A stretch of 11,850 nucleotides of DNA from Longimicrobiales bacterium (GTDB taxonomy: Bacteria; Gemmatimonadota; Gemmatimonadetes; Longimicrobiales; Gaopeijiaceae), in NCBI GenBank assembly GCA_022428035.1, contig JAKMDG010000276.1, positions 1 to 11,850 on the forward strand, in the 5' to 3' direction. Under the pieces are notes generated by a model, which searched no databases, was not told the origin of the DNA, and was given only the letters and a program-made list of their open reading frames with translations. This document shows positions 1 through 6,598 of this stretch, piece after piece; the first letter of the stretch is position 1, and each line of letters starts with the position of its first letter. The position numbers and the translations under genes are program-made.

Positions 1-631
1 CTTCCGGTACAATCCAGTGGCCGATGTCGTGATCGCTCGGCGTGAACGCGATCCCAGCCTCGGTCAGCGCCAACCGCCCCGAGGCTGCGATCGAAAACGG
101 GATCGCTGGATCCCGCCGGCCGTGACCCCAGAAAATCGGTGTTGCCGTTGCTGCGGCGTCACCTGTCGGCAGCTCCAGCCCTGCATGCACGAAGCCCGAG
201 AAGTTCCAGGCCGCCTCCACTGCTCCCGGTCGAGTCAGCGCGTACGACATGCTGGTGGTCCCACCCTGGGAGAATCCGCCTAGCACGATGGAGCCCGGTG
301 TGAATCCCAGCACGTCCGGCAGAGCGGCCAGAAAATCGTCCAGGGACGACAGGCTGTCTGTCAGTGTCTCTTCGGCCAACCGGTTCTCCCCCATGTAGCG
401 ATACCAGGCCCACCCCTGGCCATAACCCCACGCCGCACCCGCAAACGGTGCCTGTGGTGTGACCAGCGGCCAGTCGTCAGGCAGCAGGCGAGCGAGGCCC
501 TGCAGATCCCCTTTGTGGCTACCCCGCCCGTGCAATAGGACGGCGACGGTCGCACCGTCGCTGGCTCCAGCCGACAAGCTGAGGTCGTAGTCGAGCCCAC
601 CGGCGTGTCCGGTCGTTATGGGCCCCCTCAT
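1..631 (-). CDS. MhqD-like alpha/beta hydrolase (phospholipase/carboxylesterase family), 3' end cut by window edge
   Basis: A serine hydrolase of the small phospholipase/carboxylesterase family; 210 residues are visible, so the C-terminus is almost complete. The sequence shows an oxyanion-type LLHGRGS near residues 32-38, the nucleophile elbow GGFSQGG with Ser121, a GHGRRDPAIPF segment carrying the likely acid Asp174, and a DIGHW segment with the likely catalytic His205. No signal peptide is seen, so the enzyme should be cytosolic. The start ATG (629-631) overlaps the stop of the upstream glyoxalase gene as ATGA, which suggests translational coupling; no strong ribosome site of its own is visible. 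In Bacillus, the related MhqD hydrolase and MhqO dioxygenase are induced together by quinones and catechols. The same pairing here makes a role in handling electrophilic aromatics likely, but the substrate is not known. A general esterase role cannot be excluded. Confidence 0.88.
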   Translation of the reverse strand, partial: MRGPITTGHAGGLDYDLSLSAGASDGATVAVLLHGRGSHKGDLQGLARLLPDDWPLVTPQAPFAGAAWGYGQGWAWYRYMGENRLAEETLTDSLSSLDDFLAALPDVLGFTPGSIVLGGFSQGGTTSMSYALTRPGAVEAAWNFSGFVHAGLELPTGDAAATATPIFWGHGRRDPAIPFSIAASGRLALTEAGIAFTPSDHDIGHWIVPE

Positions 632-1701
632 CGGAGGGCCACCAGCGTCTGCTCGATACTGTCGCGCCGTGCTTCGAGCCAGGCTGGGAGCTTGAGTGTC
701 TCGCCGAGCGCTTCTGCAGGCTCATCCACCAGAAAGCCCGGACCATCCGTAGCGATCTCCACGAGCAGGCCGTCTGGCGCGCGGAAGTAGATACTCTCGA
801 AGTAGGTCCGGTCCATGACCGGGCTCACGCTCAGCCCCATGGTGAGGAGATGGTCCCGCCACGCGTCCTGCTGTCCTCGGTCAGCGGCCCGGAAGGCGAT
901 GTGATGCGTCTGACCCGCGCCAGCCCGCGACACGTAGTCGCTCCCCTCCCACCCAAAGAGGGTCATCGAGGAATTTGGCTCGACCACGCCGTTTTCGTAG
1001 GCGGCCCAGAAGAAGTGTTTTGTCTTACCGTCATCCTGATTGTACGTCTGTTTCACCAGTCGGAGACCCAGCGCCTGCTCATAGAACTCTCCGGCGAGGG
1101 CGAGGTCGTCGGTAATCGCACTCACGTGGTGGATGCCCTCGAGCCTCATGTCCGGGGTCACCTCCGGAACGGGCTCGGGGTGTGTCTCGGTCTGGATCGC
1201 GACCCTGTCGCGGCCCTCAGGCATGCGTTCCTTCGGCGGAGTGAGCAGGCTCTGACCGAGCGCGTCTGCAGCTTCGTCAATGGCGTAGCCCGGACCCCGC
1301 GTTGCGATCTCGAGGACCTGACCGTCGGGATCCTTGAAATACATGCTGCGGAAATATCCTCGGTCGAGCGGACCGTCCACGGCCACGCCTGCATCGGTCA
1401 GGCGGCGCTTCCATTTGAGCTGCGCTTCGGTTGTTCCCACGCCGAGAGCGATGTGGTGTACGCCGCCCACGCCCCATGCGCCACGAGGTGCACTGCGCCA
1501 CTCGAAGAAGGTGAGGATCGAGCCAGGGCGTCCGGTCTCGTCGCCGAAGTAGAGGTGATATGCGCTCGGATCGTCGAAATTCACGGTCTTCTTCACCAGA
1601 CCGAGGCCCAGCAACCCTCCATAAAAAGCCAGTGTCCGCGGCGCGTCGTTCGCTACCAGCGTTGCGTGATGAAAGCCCTGAGTCCGCAGGTGGGTCGTCA
1701 T
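628..1701 (-). CDS. MhqO-like ring-cleaving dioxygenase / two-domain glyoxalase (VOC) family protein
   Basis: A 357-residue vicinal-oxygen-chelate protein with two tandem glyoxalase/extradiol-dioxygenase domains, about residues 8-140 and 187-325. Each repeats the same pattern: an initial HH pair (11-12 and 191-192), a GxxHHIA segment (82-83 and 266-267), and a PDGxxxEIA segment ending in a putative metal-ligand glutamate (131 and 315). The two halves are clearly homologous, including FYxxxLGLxLVK in both. This is the architecture of the MhqO/ring-cleaving dioxygenase group, usually somewhat above 300 residues. An ATG 48 bases upstream (1749) is in frame, but 1701 is preferred because GGAGAA sits just before it and the fold begins there. 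A 3'-adjacent MhqD-like hydrolase overlaps by ATGA. The likely role is detoxification or cleavage of quinone/catechol-type compounds; the actual substrate cannot be told from sequence. Confidence 0.9.
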   Translation of the reverse strand: MTTHLRTQGFHHATLVANDAPRTLAFYGGLLGLGLVKKTVNFDDPSAYHLYFGDETGRPGSILTFFEWRSAPRGAWGVGGVHHIALGVGTTEAQLKWKRRLTDAGVAVDGPLDRGYFRSMYFKDPDGQVLEIATRGPGYAIDEAADALGQSLLTPPKERMPEGRDRVAIQTETHPEPVPEVTPDMRLEGIHHVSAITDDLALAGEFYEQALGLRLVKQTYNQDDGKTKHFFWAAYENGVVEPNSSMTLFGWEGSDYVSRAGAGQTHHIAFRAADRGQQDAWRDHLLTMGLSVSPVMDRTYFESIYFRAPDGLLVEIATDGPGFLVDEPAEALGETLKLPAWLEARRDSIEQTLVALR

Positions 1702-1737
1702 GTCAGTTCTCCATAAGATTGCATGACATACAAATAA

Positions 1738-1776
1738 TTGACGCGTCAAGTATAATCAGTGTGAGTCGCATGTAAC
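1738..1776 (-). promoter_or_regulatory. Putative promoter and palindromic operator for the glyoxalase-hydrolase pair
   Basis: Reading the minus strand there is GTTACA (1776-1771), a 16-base spacer, and TATACT (1754-1749). A perfect 12-bp palindrome TTGACGCGTCAA (1738-1749) follows, sharing one base with the -10 hexamer and covering the expected start of transcription. The surrounding 70 bases are much richer in A and T than the rest of the window. The arrangement suits a repressor binding over the start point. MarR- and DUF24-type regulators control mhq-like genes in Bacillus, but this palindrome does not match an operator I know, and no regulator gene is in the window. Confidence 0.4.
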
Positions 1777-1876
1777 AGTCTGAGGTTGTCCCGGACGCAC
1801 TGGCTCCCTGTCCACGACGCAACAACGATCGCGCCGCGAACTGCAGGCCGGGGCGGGGCAGGTGCGCCGAGCTCGC

Positions 1877-3253
1877 TCAGTGGGTCCGCGCCAGCTGTCG
1901 GGCCTTGGAGAAGGCCTGGACGGACCGCCGAATATCCTCCTGGGTCGTCGACCACGAACACACACTGACCCGGATGACCGAGCGCTCGTGCCAGGTCGAT
2001 CCGCCGCACCAGCACTCTCCTAGCTCCTGGATCGCAGCGAGGGTCCGCTTCGTCTCTTCATCGGTGCCACATGAGACGATCACCTGATTGAACACCACCT
2101 CGTTGTGGATCTGGAAGCCCTCCACGTCCAACTGGTGCGCAAAGTCCCGTGCGTGGGCGCAGAGCTGTTCGATCAGCTGTACGACACCTTCTCGGCCGAG
2201 GCTCTTGAGAATCGCCCACAACTCCACTGACCGAGCGCGTTTCGACATCGACGGCGTGTAACGCATCGGGTCCCGCTCGTCGCTCCACTGGAAGTACGCG
2301 GCCGAAGCCCGGAAGGCGGACTCGAGGGCCCCTCGATCTCGGCACATCACGATCCCACAGTCGTACGGAACGTTCAGTGTCTTGTGCGCATCAACGGCCC
2401 AGGAGTCCGCGTCGGAGATCCCCGGCACGAGCGGTGCGAGGGAAGGCACGGCAGCGGCCCAGAGCCCGAACGCGCCGTCGATGTGCACCCAGCCGCCCGC
2501 CCCGTGCGTGTGAGCACAGATCTCATCGAATGGATCGAACGCTCCGCTGTTCACGTTTCCCGCCTGCGCCACGACAAGTGCTGGCTCGTTCAGAGGTGGG
2601 AACGAGTCCATATCCAGGCGTCCCTGGTCGTCTACGGGAACGACGTGTGTGTGAGCGTCCCCCATCCCGAGGAGCGCGAGTGATTTTCGCACCGCAGCGT
2701 GTGCGTCTTGTCCCACGAACACGGGAACCGGTGGTGCTCCATACAGACCATCCTCGACGACGTCCCAGCCGCGGCGACGAAGCAGCTCGTTCCGACCTGC
2801 AGCGAGGCCCGAGAGATTGGCTAGCGTCGTTCCTGTGACGAATCCGGCGGCTGTCTCCTCAGGGAGACCAAGCAGGTCAGTGAGCCAGCCCTCGCACACC
2901 TGTTCGAGTCGGGCGGCGACGGGCGACATCACGTAGTGGGCCGTGTTCTGGTCCCAGACATCGGCGAGTACACGGGCCGCAACCCCGACCGGGAGCGCGC
3001 CTCCGTCCACGAATCCGAAGTATCGGCCACCGACCTGAGCGACCGTACCGGGGCTGCCGATGCGGTGAAGCATCGCCAACGTATCGGAGGCGTTGGACGC
3101 TGCATCCGGGAGTGGCTCGTCGAATTGGTCCAGTGCGCGAAGAGCATCGACGCCAGGGAAGACCGGCTGCTCGTCTATGGCGGTCAGGTATTCCTCGGCA
3201 TACCGCAGCGCGCTCTTCAGAAGGGCGATCTGGGGATCGAATGAGGCAGACAT
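1877..3253 (-). CDS. PLP-dependent group II amino acid decarboxylase (aromatic-L-amino-acid/glutamate decarboxylase fold)
   Basis: A 458-residue fold-type I PLP enzyme of the group II decarboxylase family, a normal length. The cofactor lysine is Lys291 in VDAHKTLNVPYDCG. The cofactor-ring aspartate is Asp259 in HIDGAFG, and a ring-stacking histidine is plausible at His185 in DAHAAVRKSL. An N-terminal GGRYFGFVDGG and the NTAHYVMSPVAARLE segment are also typical of the family. No signal peptide is present, so it is cytosolic. Its ATG (3251-3253) overlaps the stop of the upstream aminotransferase as TGATG, which points to coupled translation in one operon. Homologues decarboxylate aromatic amino acids, glutamate or related acids, and some such proteins catalyse other PLP chemistry. 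Sequence alone does not decide the substrate. Confidence 0.9.
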   Translation of the reverse strand: MSASFDPQIALLKSALRYAEEYLTAIDEQPVFPGVDALRALDQFDEPLPDAASNASDTLAMLHRIGSPGTVAQVGGRYFGFVDGGALPVGVAARVLADVWDQNTAHYVMSPVAARLEQVCEGWLTDLLGLPEETAAGFVTGTTLANLSGLAAGRNELLRRRGWDVVEDGLYGAPPVPVFVGQDAHAAVRKSLALLGMGDAHTHVVPVDDQGRLDMDSFPPLNEPALVVAQAGNVNSGAFDPFDEICAHTHGAGGWVHIDGAFGLWAAAVPSLAPLVPGISDADSWAVDAHKTLNVPYDCGIVMCRDRGALESAFRASAAYFQWSDERDPMRYTPSMSKRARSVELWAILKSLGREGVVQLIEQLCAHARDFAHQLDVEGFQIHNEVVFNQVIVSCGTDEETKRTLAAIQELGECWCGGSTWHERSVIRVSVCSWSTTQEDIRRSVQAFSKARQLARTH

Positions 3254-4530
3254 CAGAGGCCCGTCTTGAGGTATCCCCGGATCGCGGCGACCGCGCGCTC
3301 GATGTCGACCTCCAGGTTGTAGAAGTGCGGAGAGAAACGGACGCCGGGGCGATCGGAACCCCCTCGTGCTGCCGCTACGATTCCGTCTTCTTCGAGCGCG
3401 GCGACCACCTGGCGACCCGCCAGCTCACCGGGCTGGAAGGTCACGACTGCGCCTCGGCGGTCCGCTTGGGCGGGCGTCCACATGTGGACGCCGTCGAGCG
3501 CGGAGAGCTCCTCGACGAGCATTGAGGCGAGCTCCCGGCTCCGTGCCTCGATCTCGTTCTGACCGATCGACTGAAGAAACTCGATCTGTACACCGAAGGT
3601 GTGCAGTGCAGGAGTATCACGCTGCCCCATGCCCTCGTGCGTGCGGGAGAGGCCGCGGCTACCCGAGTAGGCGCTGTACATCGACGGCCAGAAGTCATTA
3701 TGCATGCGCTCGTGCACGAAGAGGACGCCGGTCTCTTTTGGTCCGCACGGCCACTTGTGCGCGCTGCCGGAGAAGAAGTCCGGCTGCCAGTCCGAGAGAT
3801 CGACGTCCATGAGCCCGAAGGACTGGGCTCCGTCCACGAGACTGGCGATCCCTCGTTCGCTGGCCATCGCACAGAGCTCGCGCGCTGGAAACACGTCACC
3901 CGACGTGTTCGTGTGCTGCATGAAGGACAGCATCCGGGTCCTCGGTGTGATCGCACGCTCGAATGCTTCCAGATAATACTCAGCGCCCGGATGCGGATCG
4001 ACGTGCGCGACCTCGACAACCGAGTACCCGAAGCGCTCGGCTTTTCGCTTCCACGCCGTGTTGTTGCTGGGGTGGTTGTCCGAGAAGATGACGACCTCGT
4101 CACCCGGTCCAAGCGATAGACCGTCGGACACCCAGTTGTTGGCCTCACTCGTGTTGCGCGTGATGAGGATTTCCTCAGGTGTCACGCGCAGGTGGGAGGC
4201 GAGCAGGTCCCGGGTGCGCTCCTTCGCGGAGAGAATTTCGCTTCGGTATGACGGGAACGGCTCTGAGTCGAGTCGTGCCGTGTGGGTCTGGACGGTTTCC
4301 AGCACCGGGCGCGGGGCCGGGCAGAGGTTCGCCGCGTTGAGGACTGTGACCTCGTCCGGGATCAGGAACTGTTCGCGGACGGTCGACCAGTCGACGTCGC
4401 CCGGCCGGAGTCGGTCGGGAGTCAGCGCCGAAGCCTTCACACCTTGGAACTGTGGGTGACCGATCAGCGCGGCCGAACCCCCGACCGCGAAGAGGCGTGT
4501 GAACTCGCGACGATCCATCGATCCACTCAT
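3253..4530 (-). CDS. Tat-exported class V aminotransferase-fold PLP enzyme (isopenicillin N epimerase-like)
   Basis: A 425-residue protein beginning with a twin-arginine signal: MDRREFTRLF at residues 5-14 followed by a short hydrophobic run LFAVGGSAALIG. The body is a class V aminotransferase. The PLP lysine is Lys259 in SGSAHKWPCG, and the cofactor aspartate is Asp233 in LVDGAQS. There is a TRNTSEANN cofactor-phosphate region near 124-132 and a C-terminal GVRFSPHFYN. Tat export fits a protein that folds with its cofactor in the cytoplasm before transport. A precedent is PvdN of fluorescent pseudomonads, a Tat-dependent periplasmic PLP enzyme of this group that modifies pyoverdine. The start at 4530 is supported by GGAGAA five to six bases upstream. 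The next gene overlaps by one base (TGATG). The substrate is unknown; a desulfurase or epimerase activity cannot be excluded. Confidence 0.88.
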   Translation of the reverse strand: MSGSMDRREFTRLFAVGGSAALIGHPQFQGVKASALTPDRLRPGDVDWSTVREQFLIPDEVTVLNAANLCPAPRPVLETVQTHTARLDSEPFPSYRSEILSAKERTRDLLASHLRVTPEEILITRNTSEANNWVSDGLSLGPGDEVVIFSDNHPSNNTAWKRKAERFGYSVVEVAHVDPHPGAEYYLEAFERAITPRTRMLSFMQHTNTSGDVFPARELCAMASERGIASLVDGAQSFGLMDVDLSDWQPDFFSGSAHKWPCGPKETGVLFVHERMHNDFWPSMYSAYSGSRGLSRTHEGMGQRDTPALHTFGVQIEFLQSIGQNEIEARSRELASMLVEELSALDGVHMWTPAQADRRGAVVTFQPGELAGRQVVAALEEDGIVAAARGGSDRPGVRFSPHFYNLEVDIERAVAAIRGYLKTGL

Positions 4531-4565
4531 GGGTTCTCCGACGGGTGGGGCTGCACCGCCCCCGA

Positions 4566-4591
4566 TCGCACGAACACCACGTTCGGTGCGA
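4566..4591 (-). other. Stem-loop between the BtuF-like gene and the Tat PLP enzyme gene
   Basis: TCGCACGAAC and GTTCGGTGCGA can pair around a five-base loop, with one bulged base. No T-tract follows on either strand, so this is not a clear terminator. It lies in the 97-base gap between two minus-strand genes. It could be a processing or attenuation hairpin within one transcript, or chance. Confidence 0.25.
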
Positions 4592-4627
4592 GGGCTTGGT
4601 CACCCTAGGTCCCTCAATGGCGGAGCG

Positions 4628-5446
4628 CTAGCTGCGGAGGGCCTCAACGACGTCGCGCATGGCCCGCACTCCCTGCACCAGGCGTGGACCTGGTCTGCCG
4701 AGGAACGGCTCCCCGATGCAGAAGACCCGCTCTCGCGTGACGAATTCGAGCTCTTGCCACGCCGGATTCTGCAGGACGACGTCGGGCCGATACTTATCGG
4801 GATGTACCCCGCACCAAGAGAGCACGACCGCATCGGGGGCTGCGTCCGTGACCTCCTGGTCGGTCATTGGCCGGCTCTTGTGATCTTCGTCCGCGAGCAC
4901 TGCCCGCCCGCCCGCAGCCTCGATCACGTCCGTGGCCCACGACTGTCGACCCGGAGTGATCACCGGCTTGGGCCACCACTGGACGAGGATCCGAGGACGC
5001 GAGTCCGCCTCGGAGACGTGGGCATCCATGGACTCCTGAGAGTCACCGGCGGTCGGAGTGAGTTCTTCCTTCATCTCGGCGATCAGGGCGTGTGCTCGCT
5101 GAATCACCTCCGGGGCCGAGGGCGCCAGCAGCTCTGCGATCTCGAGGACGTTCTGGTACACGTCGAGCAATGACACGGGCTCCGGTGCGATGAACCGCAG
5201 TCGTGCAGACTCAAGTTGCTCCACCACCTTTTCATGTCCGGGCACGGTGAGCGTCGCCAGAACGAGATCAGGTTTGAGCGCTATGACCTGTTCGATGTCG
5301 ATCTCCAGATCCGGTCCGACTTTCGGTAGCACGGATACGACGTCTACCGGGAAGTCCGAATGATCGTCGACCCCGACGAGCAGGTGGGCGCAGCCGAGGG
5401 CCCAGACGATCTCCGTGTTGGAGCAGGCAAGCGAGACAATTCTCAT
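4628..5446 (-). CDS. BtuF-like cobalamin/Fe3+-siderophore binding-fold protein without signal peptide
   Basis: A 272-residue protein with the Fe/B12 periplasmic-binding fold (PF01497 type). N-terminal RIVSLACSNTEIVWALG is the family's opening strand and helix. VGPDLEIDIEQVIALKPDLVLA (residues 43-64) is the family hallmark, as is the second-lobe WATDVIEAAGGRAV. Family members are usually exported and hand ligand to an ABC importer. Here the fold begins at residue 2 and there is no signal peptide or lipobox. No in-frame upstream extension was recognised, so the protein appears cytosolic as written. No ABC permease or ATPase lies nearby. The downstream neighbours on the same strand are two PLP enzymes, which does not define a pathway. 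A cytosolic ligand-binding role or an export signal lost through start choice are both open. The ribosome site is weak. Confidence 0.85.
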   Translation of the reverse strand: MRIVSLACSNTEIVWALGCAHLLVGVDDHSDFPVDVVSVLPKVGPDLEIDIEQVIALKPDLVLATLTVPGHEKVVEQLESARLRFIAPEPVSLLDVYQNVLEIAELLAPSAPEVIQRAHALIAEMKEELTPTAGDSQESMDAHVSEADSRPRILVQWWPKPVITPGRQSWATDVIEAAGGRAVLADEDHKSRPMTDQEVTDAAPDAVVLSWCGVHPDKYRPDVVLQNPAWQELEFVTRERVFCIGEPFLGRPGPRLVQGVRAMRDVVEALRS

Positions 5447-5453
5447 GGTCGCG

Positions 5454-5467
5454 CGTACCCCGGTACG
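5454..5467. repeat. Short dyad between divergent genes (BtuF-like and thioredoxin-like)
   Basis: CGTACC-CC-GGTACG is a perfect 6-bp inverted repeat with a two-base centre. It lies 8 to 21 bases upstream of the minus-strand BtuF-like start, in the 96-base divergent gap (5447-5542). It could be an operator half-site pair. The gap shows no convincing -35/-10 pair and no cobalamin riboswitch motif. Confidence 0.25.
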
Positions 5468-5542
5468 GCCCGGTCGAGTTCCTCCCGTTGCCGGATGTTG
5501 TCTTCGGTGGGTGGCCTGATCGGCCCGAGCGGAGGGGAGGCC

Positions 5543-6202
5543 ATGTCCGGCACGGTGGGCGTCGTCCGGGGTCTGACATGCTCACCTACTCCCCTCGCCG
5601 GCTTCACCAGAGGTCTCGCCCTGGTTCAGACTTCCTCTACGATGCTCGCTCTCGGTACCGAGGCTCCTGACTTTTCGCTTCCGGAGCCGGCGACCGGGCA
5701 GATCCGATCTCTTTCCGAGTTTGCCGAGTTCAGGGCGCTCGTGGTCATGGTGCTCTCGAACCACTGCCCGTTCGTGAGGCACATCGCCGACGAACTCTCA
5801 GACTTCGCACGGGAATTCCAGCAGAAGGGGGTCGCCATCGTCGCCATCAACGGCAACGACCAGGCGTCGTATCCGGCGGACAGCCCGGTGAAGATGGCCG
5901 AGGAGGTTTCAGCGCGTGGGTATGTCTTCCCCTATCTCTTCGACGAGTCGCAGGAGGTGGTGAAGGCATACCGGGCCGCCTGTACGCCGGACTTCTTCCT
6001 CTTCGATGGAAACCGGCGCCTCGTGTATCGCGGGCAGTTTGATGCGAGCCGCCCGTCTCTGTCTACACCCGTTACGGGCGAGGATCTGCGCACGGCGTGT
6101 GACGCCGTACTCGCCGGGAAACAGCCGACCGAGGATCAGGCGCCGAGTCTGGGCTGTAATATCAAGTGGAAGCCCGGCAACGCGCCGATGTACTTCGGGT
6201 AG
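5543..6202 (+). CDS. Thioredoxin-like/AhpC-TSA family redoxin (SNHCP variant)
   Basis: A thioredoxin-fold protein of the AhpC/TSA-like family recognised by STMLALGTEAPDFSLP, the active-site segment LSNHCPFVRH, the AACTPDFFLFD segment with its proline-containing loop, and a C-terminal GCNIKWKPGN. Most relatives I know carry CNHCP, so the first active-site cysteine is replaced here by Ser72, leaving Cys75, with further cysteines at 147, 186 and 205. The start is uncertain. ATG 5543 has an excellent GGAGG seven bases upstream but adds about 28 residues before the usual family N-terminus. ATG 5642 has no ribosome site and would remove conserved residues. A CTG at 5621 would give the usual length with AGAGG upstream. 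No clear signal peptide is seen. The likely role is a thiol-based reductase or peroxidase, with substrate unknown. Confidence 0.85.
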   Translation: MSGTVGVVRGLTCSPTPLAGFTRGLALVQTSSTMLALGTEAPDFSLPEPATGQIRSLSEFAEFRALVVMVLSNHCPFVRHIADELSDFAREFQQKGVAIVAINGNDQASYPADSPVKMAEEVSARGYVFPYLFDESQEVVKAYRAACTPDFFLFDGNRRLVYRGQFDASRPSLSTPVTGEDLRTACDAVLAGKQPTEDQAPSLGCNIKWKPGNAPMYFG

Positions 6203-6214
6203 GTGTGATCACGC

Positions 6215-6228
6215 GACGCCTATGCGTC
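6215..6228 (+). other. Small hairpin just after the redoxin stop codon
   Basis: GACGC-CTAT-GCGTC is a 5-bp stem with a four-base loop, 12 bases after the stop. Its 5' arm plus the next base (GACGCC) is identical to part of the 5' arm of the larger hairpin that follows, so alternative pairing between the two hairpins is possible. Its significance is uncertain. Confidence 0.25.
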
Positions 6229-6240
6229 ATATACAAAGAA

Positions 6241-6273
6241 AGACGCCACCGGCGAACTTCTCCGGTGGCGTCT
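6241..6273 (+). terminator. Probable intrinsic-type terminator hairpin after the redoxin gene
   Basis: A perfect 12-bp stem (AGACGCCACCGG with CCGGTGGCGTCT) closes a nine-base loop, 39 bases past the stop at 6202. No T-run follows on the plus strand. On the minus strand the stem is followed by TTCTTTGTATATG. The shape resembles the terminator at 11168-11201, which also has its A/T-rich tract on the left side only. Confidence 0.6.
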
Positions 6274-6568
6274 CAACCGTCGCAGCCCAGCGCGAAGCCG
6301 GGATACGGCGCGAACAGCGACTACACAGCAAGTCGGTTTGGCTTAGAAGCCGCTCCGGCGATCGCTTGCCCGTGCCAGGCTGGACAGGGTACAGGGACTA
6401 GACAAGGAACACCTCCTGATTTCGGGTTGCAAGAAGGGCGAGAACGCCGACGGACTCACGGTCCGCGGTCCTCATCCAGCACCTTTCAGGAGCACCGAGT
6501 GAGGCCCAGAACGGACAATCAAGTCCGCTCGAAGCCATTGTAAGAGGACCGGGGGCACGCAGGCAACC
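6274..6568. other. Non-coding stretch upstream of the MBL hydrolase gene
   Basis: I see no convincing gene here. The reading frames that cross it have arginine/serine/proline-rich, low-quality translations and no ribosome sites. It holds two short hairpins with the same arms, CGGAC and GTCCG (one at 6512-6527, a weaker one near 6448-6464). It is not recognisable as a tRNA, riboswitch or mobile-element remnant. It probably contains the promoter of the downstream gene, but no clear -35/-10 pair was found. Confidence 0.4.
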
Positions 6569-6569
6569 C

Positions 6570-6589
6570 CCCGCACAACGACTTGTGGG
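6570..6589 (+). promoter_or_regulatory. Hairpin overlapping the ribosome binding site of the MBL hydrolase gene
   Basis: CCGCACAA (6571-6578) can pair with TTGTGGG (6583-6589) around the loop CGAC, with one bulged G. The 3' arm includes part of the GGGAG ribosome site (6587-6591) that precedes ATG 6599. Folding would partly hide the site, so it may lower or regulate translation. The stem is short, so this is tentative. Confidence 0.3.
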
Positions 6590-6598
6590 AGCCGGTGA

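Noticed and set aside
850..1716. Long plus-strand open frame of 288 residues
   Set aside because: It lies opposite the glyoxalase/dioxygenase gene, which has clear family motifs. The antisense translation has no recognisable domain.
1738..1756. TTGACG and TATAAT on the plus strand as a promoter
   Set aside because: The two hexamers are only 7 bases apart, and no plus-strand gene lies downstream; the bases fit better as parts of the minus-strand promoter and palindrome.
5447..5542. Cobalamin riboswitch upstream of the BtuF-like gene
   Set aside because: No B12-box-like GCCACTG or the usual flanking conserved segments were found, and the 96-base gap is too short for a full riboswitch.
6166..6543. 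Plus-strand open frame of 125 residues after the redoxin
   Set aside because: It begins inside the redoxin gene in another frame, crosses the terminator-like hairpin and has a low-complexity Arg/Ser/Pro/Gln composition.
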